From: Nannochloropsis oceanica
Taxonomy: Eukaryota > Sar > Eustigmatophyceae > Eustigmatales > Monodopsidaceae
Direction: 5' to 3'
DNA: 64,000 nt
Assembly (NCBI GenBank): GCA_004519485.1
Contig: CP038115.1
Coordinates: 773,053-837,052 of the forward strand
The stretch's first letter is position 1. Each line of letters opens with the position of its first letter. Of this stretch, positions 32,201-42,948 are shown piece after piece. The position numbers and the translations under genes are program-made. A model generated the notes under the pieces. The model ran no database searches. It worked only from the letters and a program-made list of their open reading frames with translations, and was not told where the DNA came from.

Positions 32201-35200
32201 ACCCCCAAAAAAGAGCAAAATACGTACATAACTTTCTGTGTAGTCCGTCATGAGACGAAGGGGAGGACGTCTTTGTCTTTGATCTCTACTTTTCGCCAAC
32301 AATTTGTGAGAGGATAAAGGGGGGGAGATCCAGATTAAAAATCTCTGCGCATTGGGCAAAGGATTTACGAGCAGCCTCGATCGGTTTGTATTTCTCTAGG
32401 CAGGGAGGAATGGAGGCATTATTATTGTATTGTCCTGTCATTCCCTCTTCTACATAGAACGAACGTGGGCAACATTCGATAGAGAACAAGTGCATGACAT
32501 TCTGATCGCCCTTCCATGGACGTCCTTTTACTTCATGGCCTGTGGTCCCACGTCAGATGTGGAGATGTCGCTTGCTTATCTTGCTTCCCAGTTGTAACGT
32601 CAGGGCTGAGCAAGGGAAGGGGAGAATATCGTCCGAGGTAGAAGTGGTGCTTAAATGGAAAATGACAAAAATACTTTTCAAGCATGACGTTTGGATATGT
32701 GATTGGGTGGAGCCTCCACCGTGGAGGTGCACTCTGTAAAAATATGTCAAGGCAAGCCAAGGAAAGATGACGTTGTGCAAGCGGGAGCATCGAGATGGCA
32801 AAGATATTGTCCGAGCAGGGATTATTATTTATTATCATCTCTCGTTAACAGGTGGGCAGGCTTTCTTTGCAGGAAGACTTGAGGTGGGTGTGGAGGGCTG
32901 GTAGTATCGTGATTGTATGGGTGTGGTATGCATCGTACGATAAAAAGGGGGGAGAGAACGGGGTGTGGCCGTGGCCAGGCTTACAGGAGGGTTCTGCTTA
33001 GGAATTAAAGCATAGCACTCCGAGTCCTGAAAAACAATTTCCGAGCGCGAAAACTTGGCAAGCAATTATGGGGGCATTCTTCTTTGAAGTTTGTCGAGCG
33101 AGGCGACGACTTTGCTCTCTGGTCGAGCACTGTGCGGTGTCTGCCCTCACAAAGAGGGCAACAAGGGACAGTAGATGCGAGTGGTACATTGTTCTCTCCT
33201 TGAACCCACGACTGCATTCTAGAATAGGATGAATCACAGTGCAACGAGCACACACAGGCATCGTCGTCATCCATGAGCGGGACATAATGAGGGGTGATCG
33301 TCCCTCGTAAACATCAAAAACAGGTCTGACACCGATAGCAACATCCACCCAGAAGCCAGTTGGGTCGGTCGAGGAGGCGTGAGGTTGAGGGAGCGCATCG
33401 CTTTCGAGATGATTTACTTTGCTCTTGAAGCCTCGTGGGTCTCGGGCGGGCTTATTTTATTGCTCATAATATGATAAAGTAGAGGCCACCATGGCGGTGG
33501 CTTTGTCCGTGATGGCGATTAGTACCCCAGAAAATAAAAAATAAAATAAAAACTTTGGTCCGTAGGTAATTGCCATGCATGCTGAATGACTGGCTAAGCA
33601 TCTCACTTCCCCCCACGTCACTAATGATAATAATATTATTAATATAATAATGTAATCGGCAGAAGAAACGTGGTTTCCGCGATGGACGCTGGGTAATTGA
33701 GATGGAATGACCATATCCATGATGACTCGGTGCTCCCTCCGATCATCCCGGCCCCCACCTCTACACCCATTTACACACCCATACCTCAAGCTGCGGTCAC
33801 CATGCACGCTGCCTTTCCGATGCTCAGGTAGACAGAGATGGTCAGACCTTCGCGATGGACTCTGCGGGTGACTTCCCCCTCTCCCTTCCTTCCTCCATGC
33901 CTTGTTTTATCCCTTCGTCATTCGACGGTCTTTTGCTTGCCCCCTTGACGACGCCCTCTGCCGGTCCTTTGAGCACGCAGACACCACTTGCCTTTTCCCC
34001 CATCTAGGTGGTTGTGGGAATACCTGAATGTGGTCACCAAGGCAAGATTTCGAGCGGGAGGCTGTCTTTCGAAGGACGAGATGGAAAGCATACTTCAGGA
34101 GGCATGGCGGAGACAATGACAGAAATGCAGGAAAGATTCGCCTTGTCGTCTTTCATGAAATTCAAGTGTGGTATGGAGAAGCAGAAACAGACACACAGAG
34201 CAGACCTTCGATTTCTCTCTTCCAACACGTGCTATCTCTGCATGCTTTGCAAACAACAACTTGTTCTGCAAACAACAACTTGTTTTCCGGACGTCCGAAC
34301 ACGTCCCGGACGTTCCTGTCTCCTTGTCCATAGGTCTTTATTTTGGGGGGACTATGTCTCTTCCCATGTTACAAACCACAAAATGTGCTGCATACAAGGA
34401 AGTCGTGTACTGTTTCAAAACTAGGGAAGTGTGTCGCCTAGGTAATGATAGGGTGTATCTGTGGCGCAGGCATGTACCATGAGCGTATTCAGATAATGCG
34501 TTTGTGCACGTGACGCAGGCAGGTACCACTCTTCCCTTCAACTCCAGGAGAGGAGCACAGGAGCGCGAGGAAGCGAGCGATAGATGCCGCTGAAAACAAA
34601 GTCCACAAGTTGTCATGGCAATTCTGACGATGTTTGTTGGAAAGGCAGGGGATACATGGTTCGTATTTGTCCTTCCTTTCTTCCTTCGTCTTTGCCAGCC
34701 TCTTCTCTTCCTCGAGCCCTTTCTCCTCCTCTTCGACTTCCAGCCTATCCTCTCCGAGGTAGAACTCTGAATGGGATAGCATGTTTTTCTTTCACCCCTC
34801 CTCTTTCAAAAAGACGTGAGTTAGGACCTGGGACTGTAAAGCACACAGCAAGCACACGACGAGGAGGCTTGCTGCAAGACAGCTTGAACGTGGTGAGCAC
34901 GTTTTGTCCCCGTCGTATTTTTCCCTCCTTGTTTCACCAAGGTCATGAAAAAGGATTTGGTGCTTCAAGTCTGTGGAAACAGCGCACTCTTCGGTGGAAC
35001 CTATCGTGGCCCTGTCGACTTCCAAGCGAGATCGCACTCGCATTGTTCTACGACGCCGGCAGTTGGGTGGGCAATGTGTTGTATCGTTTTGATTTGTTCT
35101 GGTTTTCAATATTGATTTCGGTCTCGTCGCTATGATAGAAGTAGATGCCATCGTGCCCCGGTGGCAAGGCTCGTGATGGTAGATTAAAACCCCCAAAAAA

Positions 35201-36799
35201 GAGCAAAATACGTACATAACTTTCTGTGTAGTCCGTCATGAGACGAAGGGGAGGACGTCTTTGTCTTTGATCTCTACTTTTCGCCAACAATTTGTGAGAG
35301 GATAAAGGGGGGGAGATCCAGATTAAAAATCTCTGCGCATTGGGCAAAGGATTTACGAGCAGCCTCGATCGGTTTGTATTTCTCTAGGCAGGGAGGAATG
35401 GAGGCATTATTATTGTATTGTCCTGTCATTCCCTCTTCTACATAGAACGAACGTGGGCAACATTCGATAGAGAACAAGTGCATGACATTCTGATCGCCCT
35501 TCCATGGACGTCCTTTTACTTCATGGCCTGTGGTCCCACGTCAGATGTGGAGATGTCGCTTGCTTATCTTGCTTCCCAGTTGTAACGTCAGGGCTGAGCA
35601 AGGGAAGGGGAGAATATCGTCCGAGGTAGAAGTGGTGCTTAAATGGAAAATGACAAAAATACTTTTCAAGCATGACGTTTGGATATGTGATTGGGTGGAG
35701 CCTCCACCGTGGAGGTGCACTCTGTAAAAATATGTCAAGGCAAGCCAAGGAAAGATGACGTTGTGCAAGCGGGAGCATCGAGATGGCAAAGATATTGTCC
35801 GAGCAGGGATTATTATTTATTATCATCTCTCGTTAACAGGTGGGCAGGCTTTCTTTGCAGGAAGACTTGAGGTGGGTGTGGAGGGCTGGTAGTATCGTGA
35901 TTGTATGGGTGTGGTATGCATCGTACGATAAAAAGGGGGGAGAGAACGGGGTGTGGCCGTGGCCAGGCTTACAGGAGGGTTCTGCTTAGGAATTAAAGCA
36001 TAGCACTCCGAGTCCTGAAAAACAATTTCCGAGCGCGAAAACTTGGCAAGCAATTATGGGGGCATTCTTCTTTGAAGTTTGTCGAGCGAGGCGACGACTT
36101 TGCTCTCTGGTCGAGCACTGTGCGGTGTCTGCCCTCACAAAGAGGGCAACAAGGGACAGTAGATGCGAGTGGTACATTGTTCTCTCCTTGAACCCACGAC
36201 TGCATTCTAGAATAGGATGAATCACAGTGCAACGAGCACACACAGGCATCGTCGTCATCCATGAGCGGGACATAATGAGGGGTGATCGTCCCTCGTAAAC
36301 ATCAAAAACAGGTCTGACACCGATAGCAACATCCACCCAGAAGCCAGTTGGGTCGGTCGAGGAGGCGTGAGGTTGAGGGAGCGCATCGCTTTCGAGATGA
36401 TTTACTTTGCTCTTGAAGCCTCGTGGGTCTCGGGCGGGCTTATTTTATTGCTCATAATATGATAAAGTAGAGGCCACCATGGCGGTGGCTTTGTCCGTGA
36501 TGGCGATTAGTACCCCAGAAAATAAAAAATAAAATAAAAACTTTGGTCCGTAGGTAATTGCCATGCATGCTGAATGACTGGCTAAGCATCTCACTTCCCC
36601 CCACGTCACTAATGATAATAATATTATTAATATAATAATGTAATCGGCAGAAGAAACGTGGTTTCCGCGATGGACGCTGGGTAATTGAGATGGAATGACC
36701 ATATCCATGATGACTCGGTGCTCTCTCCGATCATCCCGGCCCCCACCTCTACACCCATTTACACACTCTTAATGGCTACTACTTGAACTCAAAAAACAG

Positions 36800-38563
36800 A
36801 TGATTAAGATCAATTCGATGGATAATGAAAGCGAAGGGTTAGGTGTTCATTTATATATTTCGTCATCGAAAGCATTTTGTTTACTTTGGTCACTTATTAT
36901 GGCTATCACTTTGCTCCTTTTAATCATGCCGTCGGGGCAAGTCTCCCGCGAAGCTTTGTCTGATCAAAAAGAAATGAACAATACTTGTCAAGACGTAATC
37001 GCCAAGCTATACACAAACGCCTCGGTGCTGGCGATTCCTCTTTTAAGTCCATCTTGTACGGCCCCGGAACTCGGCTACTTGCTCTACCAGCGTGAGGACT
37101 ACGTCCATGCCGCGCGTCTTTACGAGGAAATGCTGGGCAACGGGATACCAAATACATATGTTGAGATTGCTGCTTATCGGTGGCTTTCGGGTTGTTACGA
37201 ACATCTCGGTCTCTCGGAGTCCGCAGAATTTTATGCGCGCAGAGCTTTGGAAATCGGAGGTGAGGTTATGCCCGCACTGAATATAGCAACGCGCTTGGAG
37301 GAAAAGGGAGAGATTGATGAAGCGGCCGGTCAGTTCAGGCTCGCTTGCACTTTGTATCTGGCATCACAACCGCTTCCCAAGGATGGCCGAGAGCAGCTTG
37401 AATCCGGTGACCAACGCGTGCTGTGGCCACATACCTTTTCGACGGGATATCTGAAGAAGCTGCAGACACTTGATGCCATCGGGAATGATCACGAAATCAC
37501 CGATGAAACACGGGCTCAGGTCCATTGGGAGTTGATTTCTCTAACGCGGCCTCTATTGAATTGTGGTGAGGAGCTCTTTCGCCGCGGAGGCAATTACGGT
37601 AACGGACAGGACTATTATTTTGCGACGCCTTCGATCCTGCCGCACCCGACCAACCCGGATGAGGACCACCTTATTATCGCGCGACTTATAAATTATCGCA
37701 TCGACTCCGTAGGACGTTATTACAAGGATTATCTACCAAAAGATGATAAGAGCGGTATCCTGCGTAGCGCGTGTGTGCTTTATACCGGTCGTGGTGCAGA
37801 TCGTGGCGACGTGGTGCGCATCATGGACGGGCGATTTGAAAGGGTATCATATCGTTTCCTAGGCACCGAGGATCCTCGGCTATTTCAATTGGAATCAGGG
37901 GAGATTCGCGTTTTTTGGACTAGCTGGGAATTTTCCAAGTACCTTGGTGAAGGGTCAAGGATAATAAGCGGAGTCCTACACGTCAATACTTCTACCATTT
38001 ATGTGGACCACCTCTTCCAAAGCCCCTTTAATCGATTCTTAGAGAAGAATTGGGTTGTTTTCCAAGTCCCCGGGGGGCCGCTAAGGATTATTTATGAGTG
38101 GCATCCCCTCCGGATAGGCACATTTAATCACAGTGTTGATATCGACAAAATACAGCTGGATTTAACGATTGATACGCCACTGGTTTTCAAGCACGCCCGC
38201 GGATCGACGAATGGATGTTTTCACAAGGGCGAGCTTTGGTTCCTCATCCACGGTACTACGTGGCATAAGGGACCAGGGCCAATCTACTACCATCGAATAG
38301 CTGTGTTAGACGGAACCACCTTGGATTTGAAGCGGTACACATACCCCTTTAAGCTTGAATCACAGTATGGGCCTGTTGAATTCTCTCTGGGGATGACCAT
38401 AGATGCTAAAGATCGGCTTTCTATTGCTTATAGTGTGTTTGATTCGTCGTCTGTAATTAGGCGGATTCCAATGTGGAAAGTTGAAGCGTTGATGAGAAAA
38501 CACCAAAATCGGCTGCCCCTTTTTCGAGAGGATCAGATAGCACGTGATACGAAAAATATCTGA
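36800..38563 (+). CDS. TPR-like plus GH130/GT108-like five-bladed propeller enzyme
   Basis: 587 residues, single exon. ATG at 36,800; the next in-frame Met (36,818) is a possible alternative. Membrane anchor at residues 25-43. Residues about 88-185 form helical pairs of TPR type (LGYLLYQREDYVHAARLYEE, then LSGCYEHLGLSESAEFYARR). Residues about 270-560 resemble the five-bladed propeller of GH130 mannoside phosphorylases and the related GT108 mannosyltransferases: GTEDPRLF (EDPR 357-360), EKNWVVF (415-418), RGSTNG (467-472) and YYHRIAVLD. In that fold the Asp/Arg of EDPR lines the active site. Activity on beta-mannosides is a family-based inference. The start codon lies 34 bp after the end of the tandem array and is preceded by AAAAAACAG, a possible splice acceptor, so an upstream exon may have been lost. 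Confidence 0.75.
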   Translation: MIKINSMDNESEGLGVHLYISSSKAFCLLWSLIMAITLLLLIMPSGQVSREALSDQKEMNNTCQDVIAKLYTNASVLAIPLLSPSCTAPELGYLLYQREDYVHAARLYEEMLGNGIPNTYVEIAAYRWLSGCYEHLGLSESAEFYARRALEIGGEVMPALNIATRLEEKGEIDEAAGQFRLACTLYLASQPLPKDGREQLESGDQRVLWPHTFSTGYLKKLQTLDAIGNDHEITDETRAQVHWELISLTRPLLNCGEELFRRGGNYGNGQDYYFATPSILPHPTNPDEDHLIIARLINYRIDSVGRYYKDYLPKDDKSGILRSACVLYTGRGADRGDVVRIMDGRFERVSYRFLGTEDPRLFQLESGEIRVFWTSWEFSKYLGEGSRIISGVLHVNTSTIYVDHLFQSPFNRFLEKNWVVFQVPGGPLRIIYEWHPLRIGTFNHSVDIDKIQLDLTIDTPLVFKHARGSTNGCFHKGELWFLIHGTTWHKGPGPIYYHRIAVLDGTTLDLKRYTYPFKLESQYGPVEFSLGMTIDAKDRLSIAYSVFDSSSVIRRIPMWKVEALMRKHQNRLPLFREDQIARDTKNI

Positions 38564-39444
38564 AATTTTTATTCACAATCAGCTCTATATTATGTATGAG
38601 ATTTATCAGCGGTGGTCACGTCGCATATGCAATTTCTAGCTTCGAGTGGATTTCCTTAATCTGTGGATTGAGTTGAGAATAAACTGGATATTTCGGTGGA
38701 AAGCCAACAAGAGGAGGTCTCCGTGTGAAGCTGACGCCGGCATAGGTGAGAGTAATCTTACAACTACGGTAGGATCTCCTCCCTTCCAGAGAGAACCCAG
38801 CGGATTCATTAGGGTCGATCGCCGGCAAGTGCGGTGCTAATATGATGCTGCAGACCAGTCTCATTCGGTGTCTGTGCGTGGTACACATATGTGTAATGAA
38901 AGATAGCCAGCAACTTGTTTTATTCCGATACTCACTCAAAATTATCCCGGGAAGGAAGGTACTAGCGGGCGAATCCAGCATATTCATACATTTATTCTTG
39001 TAGATGAGTGGATTCGAAACCCATAGCTAACGGTCACCACATGGTCCTATAAGGGACTATTCACCAGCGGCATTTCAAGAAAATTGCCCTCTGCACATTC
39101 GTGCAAATGCCTCTACATCCCGCACGGTATTCAAGTGAAAGCTGGTGGCATCGTAAAGCGGGGAAAGATTGTACAGATCGATCTGGAGGCATGTATTCCT
39201 GGTATTCAGGGGATGCGTAACAATCTCGGTTTGGCTTTGGAGCGGGAGCAGGCCGTGTTGAAATAATGCTCTGTGGACGATTGGGTGCTGAACGTCAGCA
39301 ACCAAGGTTGCAGAAAGTTCGCTTAAGCCATTAATGGCGAAGATGGCTGCCAACCGCGTCGATACCAGGTATTAAATGCCTGACGCTTGGAAGCAGCTGA
39401 GACAGATGCGTAGTGTGTATTGGTGCGCGTCTGTCGCGGTGAAG
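38564..39444. other. No confident gene
   Basis: A minus-strand frame at 39,075-39,353 (LSELSATLVADVQHPIVHRA, ending RDVEAFARMCRGQFS) is protein-like and could be a downstream exon of the small secreted protein at 39,445-39,807, but no convincing splice pair was found. Confidence 0.35.
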
Positions 39445-39807
39445 TCATGTTGGGTACCCTCTTAGCTTTCTTGAGCGACATACGGGCGCCCATAGTCTTG
39501 CAAACAATTCTTTAACATTGTTGGTCGATTTTAAATCAGCGGGATCAAAAGCCTCCTCATTCACGACGACACCCCTCGAGTTATACAGCACAGCAGTCCT
39601 GCCAAACTCGTCCAATTTACCGCCAGGGTCTTTGAGGTAGCCTTTGACATTCCATTGGTCCTTGTTAGCCCTGTCCCTGTCGACGACCTTGATTGAGGTG
39701 AGGGCCAACGTCGGCTGAGCTGCCGTGAGGGCGAAGGTGATAACGATTGCGAGAAGAGGAAAAGTGCGACGAATAGATTCCCGTAAGGGAGGCTTCTTTA
39801 CTCTCAT
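39445..39807 (-). CDS. Small secreted or membrane-anchored protein, unknown
   Basis: 120 residues, ATG at 39,807. The N-terminus looks like a signal peptide: basic start MRVKK..RR, hydrophobic core TFPLLAIVITFALTAA, and a likely cleavage site after PTLA. The mature part is short and hydrophilic (IKVVDRDRANKDQWNVKGYL, later FGRTAVLYNSRGVVVNEEAF). No Cys pairs or known domain. The last 10 residues may be intron read-through, since a possible donor (GGTACCC) sits near 39,458. Confidence 0.5.
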   Translation of the reverse strand: MRVKKPPLRESIRRTFPLLAIVITFALTAAQPTLALTSIKVVDRDRANKDQWNVKGYLKDPGGKLDEFGRTAVLYNSRGVVVNEEAFDPADLKSTNNVKELFARLWAPVCRSRKLRGYPT

Positions 39808-40449
39808 GGCATGAGGTGTAGGTGGGTGCTTTGACTGATTCTTGGGATGTCTGTCGGTTAAAGAAAATCTTCAACGTCTTGTGAGTAAGCACAACCGGGG
39901 ATCAGGAAGCTTTATGCGGCAGATTCAAAGGCTTATATCATTCCGTGTGTGAGATGTCTTGCGAGCGGATAGATGTGGTGTGCGTGGGGGCGATAATATG
40001 CGTTGTGCATGCATTCCTGACTTGCACGGGAGGGAGGTGGAGGTGATGAAGATGAGAAATGAAAAGATGAGACTGGGGAAGGGAGCTCCATTGTTTAATA
40101 GTTGCATTATGTTTGGTCGAAATATCGTTGTCTAGCTCATATGATCGCAACTCTTCAGGACTCCCACAAAGAAATACCATAAATTAGCGGAGTAATACCG
40201 CCCCGCCGGGCGAGGAAGGTGGAAGATAGAAGAGGAATGAAAAACAAAATTAAAAGTAGAACAACGGAGATAAGGGAAAAGAGAAGGGCAGAGAGAAGGA
40301 TGGGGAAGAGAAGAGGAGGAGGAGCAATGGAGGGTACTGAACATGTCCGGGCCTCTCTTTTCATAAAGCCACATAAATGGTGCCCCCACACGTTATGTTG
40401 ACAAGTAGAAGACATTGCAACTACCTTAATAAATATATTAACATCTTGT

Positions 40450-40535
40450 GAGTACCAAAATAGCCCCCCCCCCCAGGGTCACGGTGCACATACCGGCATC
40501 AGGTCACTGCCATTTCTGTGGGACGATGACGCCAA
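40450..40535 (+). repeat. Dispersed repeat family 1, 3' part
   Basis: GAGTACCAAAATAGCCCC, then ACCGGCATCAGGTCACTG and GGGACGATGACGCCAAG; matches the 3' halves of the copies at 46.4 and 49.8 kb. Confidence 0.6.
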
Positions 40536-40539
40536 GCTG

Positions 40540-41490
40540 GTACTGATGAGAGAGGCGGGGAGGTGAAGGAGGTGTAGGAGAGGGAGGCAAAAAAGGTGGA
40601 GGAGGTGAAGGGGGAGGGAGGCAGAGTAGGGGAGGTAGAAGAGGAAGGGGGGAGGAGGGAGAGGCGAAGGAGGAGAAGGGATCTGGAGGAGGGGAAGGGG
40701 GAGGGAGGTGGATGAAGTCGATGGGGGGGGTAATAGTTCTCTTCCGCGCTTTCCAAACTAAAAACCTTGTACTTTGAACACGCACTCCTTCCCGTACAAA
40801 GAGATTCGCAGGAGAACTCCTTCTCTCCCCCTCTACCTCCATCCCCCTCCACCTCCTCCCCCTCCTCCTCCTCCCCCTCGTTCTCCTCCGCATCCCTCCA
40901 TCTCTGCATCCCTCCTACTCTGCCTCCCACCTCTTCATTCTTAACTTCCACGTCCCTCCACCTCTACCTTCTTCACCTCCACCTCCTTCACCTTCGTCTA
41001 CACCTCCTCCTCCTCCTCCTCCTCTACCTTCCCCGCCACCTCTATCCCCTGCCCCTTCTCCACCTCCCCTCCTTCACTTCCCTCTCCTCCACCTCTTCCA
41101 ACGCAAACCTCCTTCATCTCCCCCTCCTCCCCCCCTCCACCTCCCCATCACGCACCTCCATCCCCCTTTACCTCCTTCACCTCCACTTCCCTCCTCCACG
41201 ACCTCCTTCACCGCCCCCTCCTCCTCCTCCTCCGCCTCCCTCCCTTTCCTCCCCCTCCGCCCCCTTTCCGCTTCCCTCCAACTCCTACTTCTCTATCCCC
41301 CCCGGCCCTCCACCACCTTCACCTCCACCTCCTTCACCTCCCCCTCCTTCACCTCCGCCTCCCTCAACCTCTCCCTCCTCCTCTTCTTCCTCCCTCCACC
41401 TCCACCTCCTTTACCTCCTTCTCCTCTGCCTCTCTCCCTCTACATCATTCACCTTCCCGTCCTCCGCCTACTTCTCCTTCAACCTCCATA
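40540..41490. repeat. Purine tract followed by pyrimidine tract (GGAGGTGAAGG / CCTCCACCTCC)
   Basis: About 200 bp of G/A-rich repeat (40,540-40,740) and then, after a 60-bp spacer, about 690 bp of C/T-rich repeat (40,800-41,490). The 260-codon Pro/Ser/Leu frame at 40,767-41,549 and its minus counterparts are by-products of the repeat and are not annotated as genes. Confidence 0.9.
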
Positions 41491-42777
41491 TCCTCAGAAT
41501 TTTCCAAGTGGGAAACTTCGCCCAGTATTGCGTTTTAATTGTAAAATAATCAAATGCATCGCACTGTTGTAGACTTTTGGCGTACATATTGGCAGCCTCC
41601 AACGTGGAAAGGCAACCTTTGCTGTAAACACTTTGGTCCCGAAAAAGGAGGCCGTCTGATTGGCACCCTCTGGACACATGATGCTCCATCGATGATTAGA
41701 ATCATTCAGTGTGCATTGTGAAAATAGAGTATTCAGGCCGATGATACATGATAAAAAGTTCACTTTCCCGCCATTAGCTCAAGCGACTGGCACATATGGA
41801 ACGATCGTAGCTCCTATTTATTCTGTCACTCGCCCCCGATCTCTATCTTACGGACAACGTCGTGGTTCCATTCACTGTTACGATGGATTGAGTGTCATAA
41901 TCTTCCGAGGAGCCAAGAGGCCGTAGTTAGCTATGATGTACAATTGTAGAGCCTACGTAAATGTCACAATGCATGGCTGTAAATGTGCGACTGCTTGGAA
42001 AGGGACCACATAATATGAACCGGCAGGTACATTTAGAATAGATGCAACGTCAACAAACCATTGGATGTCGTATCGGAGATGAGTGTACTGCTGGATTCGT
42101 GACTTGGCATGCCATTGAGGATTGCCGGAGTATATGGGACTCTTCGCAGAGTCTATTTTGGACAGACTTAGAACCTAATCAGACGACACTTGCTGTTTAA
42201 GGATCCATACGTTCAAGTCATGCAGACGCCTAACACCCGTAATATTGGGCTACGCGGTAGTTTGGAGCGTCCCAGTAAGAGAGGATGCCGTCAATGGAGG
42301 AAATTTCAACTCAATGCTGTCCAAGTCTCATTACCGCTCCTCTGGATGTCGTTCAAGGACGAAGAAATCCTGAATGTACTTGGACGACATCCTCGAGAAC
42401 TAGACCATGACATTCCCGGTCAATTCTGATGAGCACAAATCATGCCCTAGCCCAAGCTGCCGAGCTAAGAGCAGGGCCATCCATAAGGGCAAGACACGGT
42501 AATAGCAGCTTTATTAAGCGCAGATTTTTGCAGGAGAAGAAACATGGCTCTTATCGTCGGTGGTAATCTATTTTCGGGAAGGAGAACACACGACTAACAT
42601 ATGGACGCTCAATAAGGGACACGGACCTGTGTATAACTATTCGTATACTTGTATACCTGCATATTATCGATAAGACGCATCGTGATCTCAACATGATTTT
42701 GGAGGCTATTATGATAAGCCATATATAGTAGTTTAATGAAGTGGTGTGATGGTGAGAGGCAATATGATGCAGCATTG
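41491..42777. other. No gene seen
   Basis: Minus frames near 41,494-41,763 (ASFFGTKVFTAKVAFPRWRL) are unassignable. Nothing else convincing. Confidence 0.35.
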
Positions 42778-42863
42778 AGTTCGACGCGTCGAACGTCGAC
42801 GCGTCGAACATGACGTTGACGTTGACGTTGACGCGTCGACGTCGAGCACCTAACGTCGACGTC
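42778..42863. repeat. GACGTTGACG / CGACGCGTCGA repeat cluster upstream of the hAT element
   Basis: Overlapping copies of TTCGACGCGTCGAACGTCGA and GACGTTGACGTTGACG, many self-complementary. About 85 bp before the hAT start codon; position and motif density fit subterminal transposase-binding repeats of hAT elements. The matching far end was not found. Confidence 0.6.
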
Positions 42864-42948
42864 TAATGACGTTGGGAGTCTCTAGGCTTCTAGAGGCCAG
42901 TACGACGACTGATTGCTGACAAATGACACACACACGCACACTTACAGC

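Larger units (their letters stand above)
26238..36766. repeat. Tandem array of a 2,988-bp unit, about 3.5 copies
   Basis: Unit starts at 26,238, 29,226, 32,214 and 35,202; the last copy stops after 1,565 bp. Copies are nearly identical. Differences seen by eye are single bases, for example copy 1 T at about 27,692 (C in the others), copy 2 T at about 30,293, copy 3 T at about 34,327 and copy 4 T at about 36,723. The repeating frames in the unit (for example 183 codons on plus from 28,608, 141 codons on minus from 29,241) match no family, and parts of them lie in dispersed repeats. Minus frames near 26,310-26,519 (EIFNLDLPPFILSQIVG) and 27,022-27,372 (CARCTVIHPILECSRG) look most protein-like. 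Each unit holds two family 1 copies, one spanning the unit junction. Such identity implies recent amplification or homogenisation. Confidence 0.97.

Noticed and set aside
40767-41549. 260-residue Pro/Ser-rich protein resembling a cell-wall hydroxyproline protein
   Set aside because: It coincides exactly with the pyrimidine microsatellite, both strands are open, and there is no signal peptide or start context.
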